Translations under genes and position numbers: made by a program
The notes under the pieces: model-generated
Databases searched by the model: none
What the model was told of the DNA's origin: nothing
The model's input: only the letters and a program-made list of their open reading frames with translations
Shown: one piece after another, positions 8,459-16,723 of the stretch
Layout: the number at the start of each line of letters is the position of its first letter
How positions within the stretch are numbered: position 1 is the first letter of the stretch
Source: a virus
Length of the DNA stretch: 64,000 nucleotides
Strand: one strand, 5' to 3'
Virus record (IMG/VR): IMGVR_UViG_3300036770_008028
Location: 93,499-157,498 of that record

Positions 8459-9615
8459 TTCAGCAACCTGATCATTGGTTCTAATGCGAGCCATTGGCGT
8501 TGGGAAAACCAATATCGATTCCACTCAACGTCGTGTAGACAGCGACGATATAGATCTTTTATCTTTGAAGATTTGATATCTTGGAGCAACTTTTTGATCG
8601 CTAGCCATCTTTCTGTGGGGTCAGAGATACCATCATAACTGTTGTCCAACACAGAATCAAACACCCTGTAGCCCAGATCTCTGAGATGTTGCAAAGTTCC
8701 TGCTGGTCCAACGATCACAAAAGGTTGCGCATACTTGATGCATTTCCATGTTTTTTCAGTCAAGAAAGTACCGTCGCTCTGATCTGCGTCAAAATGTGTT
8801 TCCATGACGACGTGGAAACAAGATCGACTGTACAATTCTTCGTTGACATAGCGATGATCATTTTTCTGGGCACGGTCAAGATCGTCACAGATGTAGGGGC
8901 CGCTAGATAAAAATTCGCCGGTTGCTTTCTCCCAACCTGGAACGGTTTTTATAGATATAGGGTTGTCTATGTCGCTGTCAATGATTTTAACAGAAGTATC
9001 ATAACTCCAAAGACTATTTTCTAGCAGTCCTTCCCTCCAGAGATCCGTCACACAAGACAGTCTCCACCATTTGTTTACACGGTTTAACAGAGTAAAATCA
9101 TGCTCCGGAATGCTGTCTATCTGTTTTCTAGGAGACTGATTCCTGTTGACATATCTGAAAAAACATTCGTGGTCGTCGAAATAGTTCTCTGCCGCGGTAT
9201 TGGCCGAGACAAATATGAATCGATCTAGTAGACCATGCGCTGTTGCTAACTCAACGAGTCTCGACGAGATCCTCGAAGGATTGTCTCCTTCGTGATAATA
9301 AAATAAAATCTTAAATTTTCCCTGCTTCGCCCGGTCTCTGGTAACCTCAGGAATCAGCGAAAAATAATCTATATCAAAGTCAAACCAGTTCAATCCAATA
9401 GGGTACCAACCGTTTTCTGCCCATTGGGTCTGTTCCACTCTATATGATATGTGGTTGTGATCTAGATACATCAAAAATCTAAAAGGTATGACCCAAGGCC
9501 AATGCTGTCCAAATTCGTGCCATTCTTTGGTGAAAGGTTCCGCTTCCATGAGAGACAGATTCGGATGGCCGATATTACTGCCCGCTGTGTGATCGTATAC
9601 CCAAGTCAATTGCAT
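8455..9615 (-). CDS. Glycosyltransferase-like protein of the LTEK phage family
   Basis: 386 aa, starting at the ATG 9615 (MQLTWVYDH) that overlaps the upstream gene by 10 bases. Parallel to the downstream gene in nearly every landmark: FYYHEGDNP, FVSANTAAEN, NKWWRLSCVTDLW, VVMETHFDADQSDGTFLTEKTWKCIKYAQPFVI, and LGYRVFDSVLDNSYDGISD. The pair therefore arose by tandem duplication. The TEK block is the likely donor-binding segment by analogy to GT-B sugar transferases. No signal peptide; probably cytoplasmic. Confidence 0.7.
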   Translation of the reverse strand: MQLTWVYDHTAGSNIGHPNLSLMEAEPFTKEWHEFGQHWPWVIPFRFLMYLDHNHISYRVEQTQWAENGWYPIGLNWFDFDIDYFSLIPEVTRDRAKQGKFKILFYYHEGDNPSRISSRLVELATAHGLLDRFIFVSANTAAENYFDDHECFFRYVNRNQSPRKQIDSIPEHDFTLLNRVNKWWRLSCVTDLWREGLLENSLWSYDTSVKIIDSDIDNPISIKTVPGWEKATGEFLSSGPYICDDLDRAQKNDHRYVNEELYSRSCFHVVMETHFDADQSDGTFLTEKTWKCIKYAQPFVIVGPAGTLQHLRDLGYRVFDSVLDNSYDGISDPTERWLAIKKLLQDIKSSKIKDLYRRCLHDVEWNRYWFSQRQWLALEPMIRLLK

Positions 9616-10694
9616 GATACTTTGATGGAATCCAACATCTGTGTTAATTCCTTCCACAGTATTGATTCGAAATCACCTCCATAGAAGTGTCGGAAATTGT
9701 GTTCCACCGTGGATCGGGCATGCCGATGATATTGTGAGAGTTCATGAGCACTGCAGTCGTCGAGGTGTTTGAGCAGATCAGCCACGGCAATCAAACGATC
9801 ATGATCGTTCATGGTATCATAGTCTTCAGACCATAGATGATCAAAAGTCTGGAATCCATAACGCCGTAGATATTCTAAACTACCTTGTGTGGATACCATC
9901 ACGAAAGGCATCCGCAGGCAGATGGGTTTGAATGTTTTCTCGGTGAGGTGATTCCTACGTCCTGTATACACAGTCTCAGTGATCACATGTGCCAGGCTAG
10001 TGGCATTTTCCGCAAACAGACTCAACCAGCAACTGTGCATGGGATGGTCAGTTTCGCCCGGAAAACACATGGGCAATGATGCTTCGCGGAAAGTTTGTTG
10101 CACTGTTGGTCCGAACTTTGCACTGAGTTCTACCACATCCTGCCCCTCTACTGGGCATACCCAGGGAAAACTGATCCAGGCGTTGCGGACCTTTCTTTCC
10201 AGGAGATGATACATCAACAAGATTCGATGATCTCTTTTACCGCCGATTATACGGTTGGGACTGATAAAACTGCGGGTGATTTTCCTCTGCTCTGGCGGTG
10301 CGATCAAGAAGGTACGATCATACCCTCTGTACCAATCTAGGGCAGCCCATCCATGGAAAAAATAATAGAATGGAGTGAATCCATATTCTTTACACAGTGC
10401 GTCCACAAACTCGCTTTCTGACTCGCTGGTAATTATTATTTTTTGTCCCTCTATATCGCTATTTTTTTCTCGCACTGCATCAAACAAAGGTTGATGTGTG
10501 TCCAAATGAATAGGCTCTTGGTCGTGAAGTAATATATAATGTTGTTCGTAGTCTATATCCTGGCCAAAATTAAACAGGCTGTCGGGATCAGATCTCCCCG
10601 GAGGGTCACAGAACCACATGCGTGTAGGTAAAGTGATGTTGTTTCTGATCCAGGGCCAGAATATGTTGTTGTAAATCTCATCTATACGGATCAT
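9606..10694 (-). CDS. Glycosyltransferase-like protein of the LTEK phage family
   Basis: 362 aa. C-terminal core NHLTEKTFKPICLRMPFV followed by GSLEYLRRYGFQTFDHLWSEDYD marks the same family as its downstream neighbours. The N-terminal half (HYILLHDQEPIHL, FYYFFHGWAALDWYRG) is most similar to the gene at 18123-19277, so these two form a subgroup. The start codon overlaps the start codon of the divergent gene 10693-12525 within a CATG, leaving no intergenic promoter between them. Function inferred as glycosyl transfer from the TEK/PFV block and gene context. Confidence 0.7.
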   Translation of the reverse strand: MIRIDEIYNNIFWPWIRNNITLPTRMWFCDPPGRSDPDSLFNFGQDIDYEQHYILLHDQEPIHLDTHQPLFDAVREKNSDIEGQKIIITSESESEFVDALCKEYGFTPFYYFFHGWAALDWYRGYDRTFLIAPPEQRKITRSFISPNRIIGGKRDHRILLMYHLLERKVRNAWISFPWVCPVEGQDVVELSAKFGPTVQQTFREASLPMCFPGETDHPMHSCWLSLFAENATSLAHVITETVYTGRRNHLTEKTFKPICLRMPFVMVSTQGSLEYLRRYGFQTFDHLWSEDYDTMNDHDRLIAVADLLKHLDDCSAHELSQYHRHARSTVEHNFRHFYGGDFESILWKELTQMLDSIKVSCN

Positions 10695-12525
10695 GTTTGA
10701 CGTTTTTTATCTAGGAAAAAAGCCAGGATTGTTTGCCCACGAGCGCGAGGCAGATAGCATTGAGCATGCCATGAGCCTGAGTCGTACTCGATATTGCTGG
10801 GTCGTAAATTACTTAGCGGATTACACTGGTTGGGATTTCCTTTGGGAACCCCCTCCCTGGCAGGCTCATCAGCGTCATGCCTGGGCGAGCCAATGGCAGC
10901 GAGATTCGGGAACTTATCTCGTGCCCCAATCTGGGTATATTGACACTAATTATCATGATCGTCCCCAGATCACTATGACAGCCGACATGGATCTCTGGCA
11001 GAACATCGACAGTGTGGCAGAGTTTGATTTTTCCTGGCATCCAGATTACACAGATCCAGTATTCAATTACGAATTTGGTACTCAATGGCAAAAAACTGGG
11101 GGTCCTCGATATCCCATGCCAGGCGCAGCGGAGACCAAATACGTGAGCCAAAGTGGCAGCACAGTACGAGCCGTGGCACAGCATGTCTATGTGATCGATC
11201 ACATGGACGCACATGCACAGATCACAGCGGGCGAAGTTCCGATGACCGTGGTCAAGACTGTGAGATTTTTTGACAACTACAAGGATACATTGACTAGACT
11301 AGCCAATTCTGTGCCTGCGGATCAAGAATTCATCTGGATCGTGAGCAGTGTGTGTGATTATCAAGATTTTGATTTCACTTGGCATCCAGAAGCCTGGCAG
11401 AACCACATGTTGCATGTTTTTGCTTCCGGAGATCAAAAGTTCGGTGATACCTTTTTCATGCATGTTCCCACTTTCAGATCCAAGATCTCGGAGTTCGAAC
11501 TGCTGGATTGGTATGATCTCAATTTCGTTTCCGGTATCCGGGTACCTCGACGGCCAATGCCGGTAGTACTGCACAGCGGAGATTCTCAAGTCGATGCTGT
11601 GAGGACACAGGACTGGCCGGGCCCATTGGCATTGTTTACTGTCAAAGACTCGGTCAGTGATGCCATGACCACTGTTCCATTATGGAGAGAAAAGACTCGT
11701 ACCATAGTGCCTCTCAGCAATGGAGCCGGTTCAGTGATCGTGCCGAAATCAGCGGTGTCTTATATCAAGACTCAGTTATATGATTATCCATATATCGATC
11801 GTGATCATAGGATGTTGAAAGATGATCCATCGGATGTGGTTTTTATCAGCAATGGGGAATATGGCGCAGAGCATCATTGGGACGTTTTAAACCAGTCAGT
11901 TTCAAAACACAACAACAGAGTGTGCCGTGTCGATGGAGTAAATGGCAGGGTGGCTGCTTATCAGGCCGCGGCCAAAGCCAGCCACACTGATTGGTTTTTT
12001 GCTGTGTTTGCCAAACTACAGGTCAATGAAGACTTTGATTGGTCATGGCAGCCCGATCGTATGCAACAGGCCAAGCACTATATCTTCCATGCCTATAATC
12101 CTGTGAATCATCTCACCTACGGTCACCAGGCCATGATCGCCTACAATCGTAGATTGGTCTTGGACAACACCGGACACGGCCTGGACTTTACCCTAGATGA
12201 TGCACACGAAGTGGTGCCCGTGGTATCAGGAACCGCATACTATGACAACGATCCCTGGACCTGCTGGCGCACTGCTTTCCGAGAGTGTATCAAATTACGG
12301 CACAGTCTTCCAGATGTTGAAAATGACTATAGATTACAACAATGGTTATCGGTTGGGGAAGGTGCAAATGGACACTGGTCGACCACAGGTGCCAATGACG
12401 CTGTGAATTACTACGATTCAGTGGGAGGCGATTTTGACCAACTCCGAAAGAGTTATGAATGGGCATGGTTGGCTTCATATGCCATGATGCTTCATCCCGA
12501 ACTGGTCACGCAGTCTCGTACCTGA
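10693..12525 (+). CDS. Large phage protein with four W-x-P-D repeats
   Basis: 610 aa. Four related segments each contain an aromatic-Asp-Phe/Trp-x-Trp-x-Pro core: GWDFLWEPPPWQ, FDFSWHPDY, FDFTWHPEAWQ and FDWSWQPDRMQ, each followed by an aromatic strand (such as HVFASGDQKFGDTFFMHVP). This indicates an internally repeated fold of about 110 to 150 residues. The last third has GAEHHWDVLNQSV, RVDGVNGRVAAYQAAA and WFFAVFAKLQV, a layout I know from unannotated proteins of large phages that may be related to sugar or nucleotide-sugar enzymes. No signal peptide. Start ATG overlaps the divergent gene's start. Function unknown. Confidence 0.75.
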   Translation: MFDVFYLGKKPGLFAHEREADSIEHAMSLSRTRYCWVVNYLADYTGWDFLWEPPPWQAHQRHAWASQWQRDSGTYLVPQSGYIDTNYHDRPQITMTADMDLWQNIDSVAEFDFSWHPDYTDPVFNYEFGTQWQKTGGPRYPMPGAAETKYVSQSGSTVRAVAQHVYVIDHMDAHAQITAGEVPMTVVKTVRFFDNYKDTLTRLANSVPADQEFIWIVSSVCDYQDFDFTWHPEAWQNHMLHVFASGDQKFGDTFFMHVPTFRSKISEFELLDWYDLNFVSGIRVPRRPMPVVLHSGDSQVDAVRTQDWPGPLALFTVKDSVSDAMTTVPLWREKTRTIVPLSNGAGSVIVPKSAVSYIKTQLYDYPYIDRDHRMLKDDPSDVVFISNGEYGAEHHWDVLNQSVSKHNNRVCRVDGVNGRVAAYQAAAKASHTDWFFAVFAKLQVNEDFDWSWQPDRMQQAKHYIFHAYNPVNHLTYGHQAMIAYNRRLVLDNTGHGLDFTLDDAHEVVPVVSGTAYYDNDPWTCWRTAFRECIKLRHSLPDVENDYRLQQWLSVGEGANGHWSTTGANDAVNYYDSVGGDFDQLRKSYEWAWLASYAMMLHPELVTQSRT

Positions 12526-13598
12526 TCCGCGATGTACTCCACTTGCAGATCCGTAAGTTCGGGATAGATAGGTAGGCTCAACACTCTACGACACAACGCA
12601 GATGCTGAACTAAGGAATGAAGGTCCTGGCCATTGCCGATAGATGTCGATCTCGTGCAAAGGCTGGGCGTAATGTACCTTGGTCTCGATGCCACGTATAG
12701 CGAGATTTTTTTGTAGGATATCACGACCTTCTACATCGATCACGAATTTATGGAATGAATGATCATGCCAATTCTCGCGTGTGGTCAGACAGCGCACAGC
12801 ACTTGCTCCTAATTTATCCATCCAAAACTGGGCTATCTCGGCCCTGCGTTTCTGCCAATCATCAAGATAACGAGTCTTTACCAAAAGTCCTGCACAGTCG
12901 ATTTCACTCATGCGGCTATTGGTTCCAACATCATGATGGTTGGGCTTGCCGTTGTTACGCCGTGACTGTGCGTAGCGATAAAGATCGGGATCATTGGTCA
13001 CAACAGCACCACCGTTGCCGTAGGCAGCCAGATTTTTCATGGGATCAAAACTGATAGCGGCAGCCTGACCGATGCGCACAGCGCCGCCAGCCAGCCAGTG
13101 TTGAGCAGCATCTTCTATTACAAGACCATCATGGAGCACTGTATGGCGCCATATTTTGGTATCCCCGATGTGCGTGATTGATGCTCCGTAGAGACCCACC
13201 AACACCATGGCCTGATAGCTCACGTCCGGTATTGATCGCATGTCAAAGATGCCCGAGGCATCTACATCAACAAAATGAACGTCCCACCCTGCACGCATGA
13301 ATGCATTGGCAGTGGCCACATAGGTCACAGCCGGTATCAGCACAGTGGGAGGATTGGGTGCGCTATTCCGAGTGGCATAGTAGGTGGCAATGATTTCCAA
13401 AGCCTGTGTACCAGAATGGCAGGTCACTGCATATTTGCTGCCATTGCGTCGTGCCAGCCAGTTTTCGAACTCTGCTGTGAAATTGCCATCCATAAGATTG
13501 CCCGATCTCAGCACCTCATCTGTGGCATCTAGGATCTCAGATCTGAGATTGCTATACTGTTTTTGGAGCCCAGTAAACGGAATCTTTAAACCAAGCAT
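12492..13598 (-). CDS. DegT/DnrJ/EryC1-family PLP aminotransferase
   Basis: 368 aa from ATG 13598 (MLGLKIPFTGL). Family landmarks: the N-terminal IPFTGLQKQY, CHSGTQALEI, PAVTYVATANA, DVDASG, EDAAQHW, and SFDPMKNLAAYGNGGAVVTND, where the Lys of DPMKN should hold pyridoxal phosphate. RRNNGKPNHHDVGTNSRMSEIDCAGL follows as expected. These enzymes aminate keto-sugars bound to nucleotides. The next gene upstream is an epimerase/dehydratase that could supply the keto-sugar. Start chosen for the family N-terminus; it overlaps the epimerase by 47 bases. The 3' end overlaps the convergent repeat protein by 34 bases. Confidence 0.9.
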   Translation of the reverse strand: MLGLKIPFTGLQKQYSNLRSEILDATDEVLRSGNLMDGNFTAEFENWLARRNGSKYAVTCHSGTQALEIIATYYATRNSAPNPPTVLIPAVTYVATANAFMRAGWDVHFVDVDASGIFDMRSIPDVSYQAMVLVGLYGASITHIGDTKIWRHTVLHDGLVIEDAAQHWLAGGAVRIGQAAAISFDPMKNLAAYGNGGAVVTNDPDLYRYAQSRRNNGKPNHHDVGTNSRMSEIDCAGLLVKTRYLDDWQKRRAEIAQFWMDKLGASAVRCLTTRENWHDHSFHKFVIDVEGRDILQKNLAIRGIETKVHYAQPLHEIDIYRQWPGPSFLSSASALCRRVLSLPIYPELTDLQVEYIADQVRDCVTSSG

Positions 13599-14538
13599 GA
13601 TATCTCTGGAATCCTTCTTCAATGTCCACCTTGGGGTCAAAGCCAAAATCCCTGCGAGCCCGATCGATGTTCAGAGCGCCGCGGCTGGGGAAATCCGCGT
13701 CTTTGTCACGTACTTCTACGGTGCCACGGCCTGCTATCTTCACAGCAAGATTGGCTGCATCCAGCAGGCTCCATGAATGGCTTTTGGTTATGTTATAGGT
13801 TTGATTTCTCACTGTGGGACTCACGGCAGCAGCCACGATACCATCAGCGGCATCTTCTACATAGGTAAAATCCAAGGTCTCAGAGGCACCATTGACTTTG
13901 AGTGTTCCGCCGCGCATGGCAGTGAGCAAGAATTTAGAGATCACTCGATCTTCTACATCAAGTTCACCATATACCGCACTGGGACGGATGATCACATGAT
14001 CGAACAGACCGCGCCGTGTGTAATCGCGCACCAACCATTCTCCGGCCAATTTCATGATACCGTACTGTCCTTGTGGCCGGCATTCAGCATCTTCTCGCAC
14101 ATCGTCAGTGAAGTCACCATAGACCATACTGGACGAGATATAGATGAATCGACTTACATGGTGTTTTTTAGATTCTTCTAAGAGATTCAACAGACCTTCA
14201 CTCATGGCGCGGCTGCCAATCATGGGATTCACGTTGACCACTTTCTGTCTAGGAAAACTGGCCATGTGTATCACCATATCGGGCCGATATTGGCGCATCA
14301 TCCAATTGATACCGTCATTGTCAGCGATATCGATCTTGTGCGTTTGCAGTCCGACCTCTGGGATCTTCTTGCGCCGTTCGGCCATGAGATAGTCTAATTC
14401 ATCTTGGGGGACCAAACCGTAGTTTGTGCGTGTGTCGGCGATCGAGACATCGTGCCCTAGGTCCAACAATCTACGCACTACATTGTGTCCAATAAGACCC
14501 AGCCCACCGGTGACTAGGATTTTTCTTTTTATTTCCAT
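13552..14538 (-). CDS. NAD-dependent epimerase/dehydratase (SDR)
   Basis: 328 aa extended short-chain dehydrogenase. The nucleotide-binding turn GGLGLIG is at residues 11-17, DIAD near residue 71, and the catalytic YxxxK is YGIMK around residue 160, with an upstream YISSSMVYGD strand. It acts on nucleotide sugars, as a 4,6-dehydratase or epimerase. Together with the aminotransferase it can form an amino-sugar branch, which would feed the glycosyltransferase-like genes on either side. Exact substrate cannot be told from sequence. No terminator separates it from the aminotransferase. Confidence 0.88.
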   Translation of the reverse strand: MEIKRKILVTGGLGLIGHNVVRRLLDLGHDVSIADTRTNYGLVPQDELDYLMAERRKKIPEVGLQTHKIDIADNDGINWMMRQYRPDMVIHMASFPRQKVVNVNPMIGSRAMSEGLLNLLEESKKHHVSRFIYISSSMVYGDFTDDVREDAECRPQGQYGIMKLAGEWLVRDYTRRGLFDHVIIRPSAVYGELDVEDRVISKFLLTAMRGGTLKVNGASETLDFTYVEDAADGIVAAAVSPTVRNQTYNITKSHSWSLLDAANLAVKIAGRGTVEVRDKDADFPSRGALNIDRARRDFGFDPKVDIEEGFQRYHAWFKDSVYWAPKTV

Positions 14539-14735
14539 TTTAAAAAATACTCCGTGGCTTGTTTTTCTTCCAACGATCCTCTTATGGTGATTTTGTGACC
14601 GAACGTGCTAGGATCTGCAGATGTGTGGTACGCTAAGTCTCGGGCATTTTCCATCACCCACTTGCCCTTTTCAGTCTGTTGCCATTGATAGATTGGTTCG
14701 GCCACATAGACATCAACATCGTCAACATCGCCCAT
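14529..14735 (-). CDS. Small phage protein ending in FLKW
   Basis: 68 aa from ATG 14735. An in-frame GTG at 14765 is less likely because it coincides with the expected transcription start of an extended -10 promoter (TGTTATAAT, minus strand, 14772-14780). The protein has a KGKWVMENA segment and ends with EKQATEYFLKWK. Similar C-terminal ends (aromatic/Leu-Lys/Arg-Trp or -Tyr) occur in the small proteins at 19278, 45644 and 45907, so these look like a dispersed small family. Function unknown. Its end overlaps the epimerase start by 10 bases. Confidence 0.65.
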   Translation of the reverse strand: MGDVDDVDVYVAEPIYQWQQTEKGKWVMENARDLAYHTSADPSTFGHKITIRGSLEEKQATEYFLKWK

Positions 14736-14783
14736 GATAAAAGAGTGGAAAGTTATGCTGATCACTGTGACATTATAACAGGG

Positions 14784-15473
14784 CTAGGCTGATTGATCTA
14801 CGAAGTCTGACGACATTGGAAAGATTTTTGCGATCACTTCAGCACAGGCCCTGGCCACAGCCTGATGCTCTCGTTGTGTACCGTTGGCACTCCTGAGCTC
14901 GATGAAATGCACCCATGATCGCAAGGTACCGTTCATGTATAGCCGGCTTTCGGTAAGACCCTCGGGCAACACAGCACGGGCCTGCTCTTTGGCTATGCCA
15001 TTACTGATAGCCCAGATGTAGGCATATCGTGCTGATCGTATGACTTGATCTTGCTTTTCCTGCCAAAGTCGTGCGAGTTCTCGATCATCTGGATCGCTGA
15101 GGTTGAGTTCTGTGGAGTTCTGTCTGTTTTTTGTATCTTGCAGTCGTGCATCTCTACGAACAAACGCGAGATCTTCAACAGGGTTAGCATATCGCTGGCT
15201 GAACTCTTGAAATGAGAATGATCGGTGTCTGAGGATCTGTCGGGCGATGTCTCGGGTGGTTCGGATTTCAAGACAAGCTGACACCATTTCGAGTGGCGAC
15301 CAGTGTTGGTGCCGGACCAAGTATCGGATGAGTGTCTCGGACGTCTCTGTGTTGAATTGATTGGCGGGATTGGACACACGGGCGCAATACGCGATGAGTT
15401 CTTGCGCATCCGAGATGCCCAGATCTCGGAATTCGCCTGTGGGTTGACTGTGGGATACCAAGCGAACATGCAT
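14784..15473 (-). CDS. thyX: Flavin-dependent thymidylate synthase ThyX
   Basis: 229 aa. The ThyX signature RHRSFSFQEFSQR (RHRxxSxxxxSxR) is at residues 82-94 and binds FAD and dUMP. The C-terminal half has RAVLPEGLTESRLYMNGTLRSWVHFI, which carries the conserved Arg and the LP..., NxxxWxHF pattern. The enzyme makes dTMP from dUMP with methylene-tetrahydrofolate, supplying thymidine for phage DNA. ATG 15473 shares one base with the upstream stop (TGATG); a GTG lies one codon upstream. The run 16454 to 14784 is a coupled unit of phage housekeeping genes. Confidence 0.96.
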   Translation of the reverse strand: MHVRLVSHSQPTGEFRDLGISDAQELIAYCARVSNPANQFNTETSETLIRYLVRHQHWSPLEMVSACLEIRTTRDIARQILRHRSFSFQEFSQRYANPVEDLAFVRRDARLQDTKNRQNSTELNLSDPDDRELARLWQEKQDQVIRSARYAYIWAISNGIAKEQARAVLPEGLTESRLYMNGTLRSWVHFIELRSANGTQREHQAVARACAEVIAKIFPMSSDFVDQSA

Positions 15474-15775
15474 CACATACCCTTCAAAAGTTTGTCTGTT
15501 TCGGGCTGGATAATGCCAGCCACTGCCTCTACATCCAGCACCAATTCCATGCTCACGATTTCTTCTTCATTGTTGTTGATGAAGTTGGTGACGGCCTGTT
15601 CTATGGATTCGTCGTCAATGCCCTGCTTTCGCAGGGTACGCAAATTGATAGATTTTTGTCTCCGATCGCGTGTTTTAAAGACTACTTTTTTAACGCACGA
15701 GATGGGACAGTGATCTTTTTCTACGTCATTGACGATGCGTTCCCATTTGTCTAAAAAGTCGCTATCAAGCCGCAT
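15473..15775 (-). CDS. Conserved small phage protein
   Basis: 100 aa, acidic C-terminal half with an ELVLDVEAVAG strand and a NNNEEEIVSMEL segment; the N-terminal part has a Cys in DHCPISCVKK. No known domain found by eye. It is coupled to thyX by a TGATG junction and overlaps the gene upstream by 11 bases. The gene order (this gene, thyX) suggests a role in early nucleotide or replication functions, but nothing in the sequence proves that. Confidence 0.75.
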   Translation of the reverse strand: MRLDSDFLDKWERIVNDVEKDHCPISCVKKVVFKTRDRRQKSINLRTLRKQGIDDESIEQAVTNFINNNEEEIVSMELVLDVEAVAGIIQPETDKLLKGM

Positions 15776-16454
15776 CAGCAGTCTTGGCCTTCTTGGGGCG
15801 GCCTGCTTTGCCGGTAGTTACTTTCTCTGGCACAGCGCCAGACATAGCAGAAGCTTCTTTCATCAAGCGTTGGCTTTCTGCCAGGAGTCCCTGTGCTTCT
15901 CTATGCATGCGTTCTGCTTGTTGGCGGAAGTTTTCGGCCAAGGACATGTCATCCAGCGCACGAGCCGCATCACTGCCGGCCACTGCCGCACCACGAGTAT
16001 TCTCCGCAGGAGCACCCACTTCACGCCCAAAATCATCGCGAGGTTTCACTTTGCCTGTCATACCACGATTGGCATCAAGATCTGCCAGGCGCTTCACGGC
16101 ATCTTCGCCCATCTTCATTTCGCGGATGATAGAATTCATTTCTTCGAGATTGACATGACTAGTTGCATTGGGAGTGACCACTACCTGCTTGGTCTGCACT
16201 TTTTTGATCATGCCTTCGCTGTGTAAGGTCTGCAGGATGGGTCTACCATCGGGCAACAGACTGCGGAATAGGGCATCTCCGAGATTTTCTGCGGTTTGCC
16301 CTACATCTGACTCGATCACTTTCATGATGCTGTCATGCATACTGACCGGAAGGGTTTCGGGATAGATAACCAGGCACATGTGTTCCTCGCCCGGCACTTC
16401 TCTGAATACGATGGCGACCTTGCGATCTCCGTGTTTACCGATGTGTTTGATCAT
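15765..16454 (-). CDS. Conserved phage protein with AT-hook-like tail
   Basis: 229 aa. The N-terminal 120 residues form a folded domain (VAIVFREVPGEEHMCLVIY, VVVTPNATSHVNLEEMN). The C-terminal 90 residues are helical and charged with Ala, Gln and Glu heptad-like spacing, and end with GRPKKAKTADAA. GRPKK is an AT-hook-type DNA minor-groove binding motif, so DNA association is possible. I know similar proteins from T4-like phages but not their function. Coupled at both ends with neighbouring phage genes. Confidence 0.75.
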   Translation of the reverse strand: MIKHIGKHGDRKVAIVFREVPGEEHMCLVIYPETLPVSMHDSIMKVIESDVGQTAENLGDALFRSLLPDGRPILQTLHSEGMIKKVQTKQVVVTPNATSHVNLEEMNSIIREMKMGEDAVKRLADLDANRGMTGKVKPRDDFGREVGAPAENTRGAAVAGSDAARALDDMSLAENFRQQAERMHREAQGLLAESQRLMKEASAMSGAVPEKVTTGKAGRPKKAKTADAA

Positions 16455-16654
16455 TTTACTTCTCCTTGTGTATTTGCGTTGGCTTCGGCCTCGGCGACTA
16501 CTGCGGTCAAAAATGCAGTTAATTTTTCGTAGGTTTCGCCCACGGTTTTCATCTCCGACGCCCGGAATGCACCACGTTCGCAGGCCAGATCGATGATGTT
16601 CTTGATCACGGCAAGATCGGTGATTGACAGTGGGGTCAAGGTTTGATTTTCCAT
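16451..16654 (-). CDS. 67-aa conserved phage protein
   Basis: 67 aa; mostly helical with a central DLACERGAFRASEM block that looks conserved in T4-like phages. ATG overlap with the next gene (ATGA at 16451-16454). It is the first gene of the thyX unit on the minus strand, downstream of the terminator that ends the VWA gene. No enzymatic motif. Probably a small structural or regulatory subunit. Confidence 0.75.
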   Translation of the reverse strand: MENQTLTPLSITDLAVIKNIIDLACERGAFRASEMKTVGETYEKLTAFLTAVVAEAEANANTQGEVK

Positions 16655-16670
16655 GCTGATATTTACGTCA

Positions 16671-16704
16671 TAAAAAAACCCTACTAACGGAAATCAGCAG
16701 GGTT
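16671..16704 (-). terminator. Rho-independent terminator after the VWA gene
   Basis: On the minus strand AACCCT and AGGGTT form a stem around a 16-base loop region with further partial pairing, followed by a run of seven U. It lies 20 bases beyond the stop of the metallopeptidase/VWA gene. Confidence 0.8.
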
Positions 16705-16723
16705 TTGGGGGATTTTGGATGAA

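Noticed and set aside
12755-16596. Plus-strand frames opposite the aminotransferase, epimerase and thyX genes
   Set aside because: Antisense shadows of genes with clear motifs.
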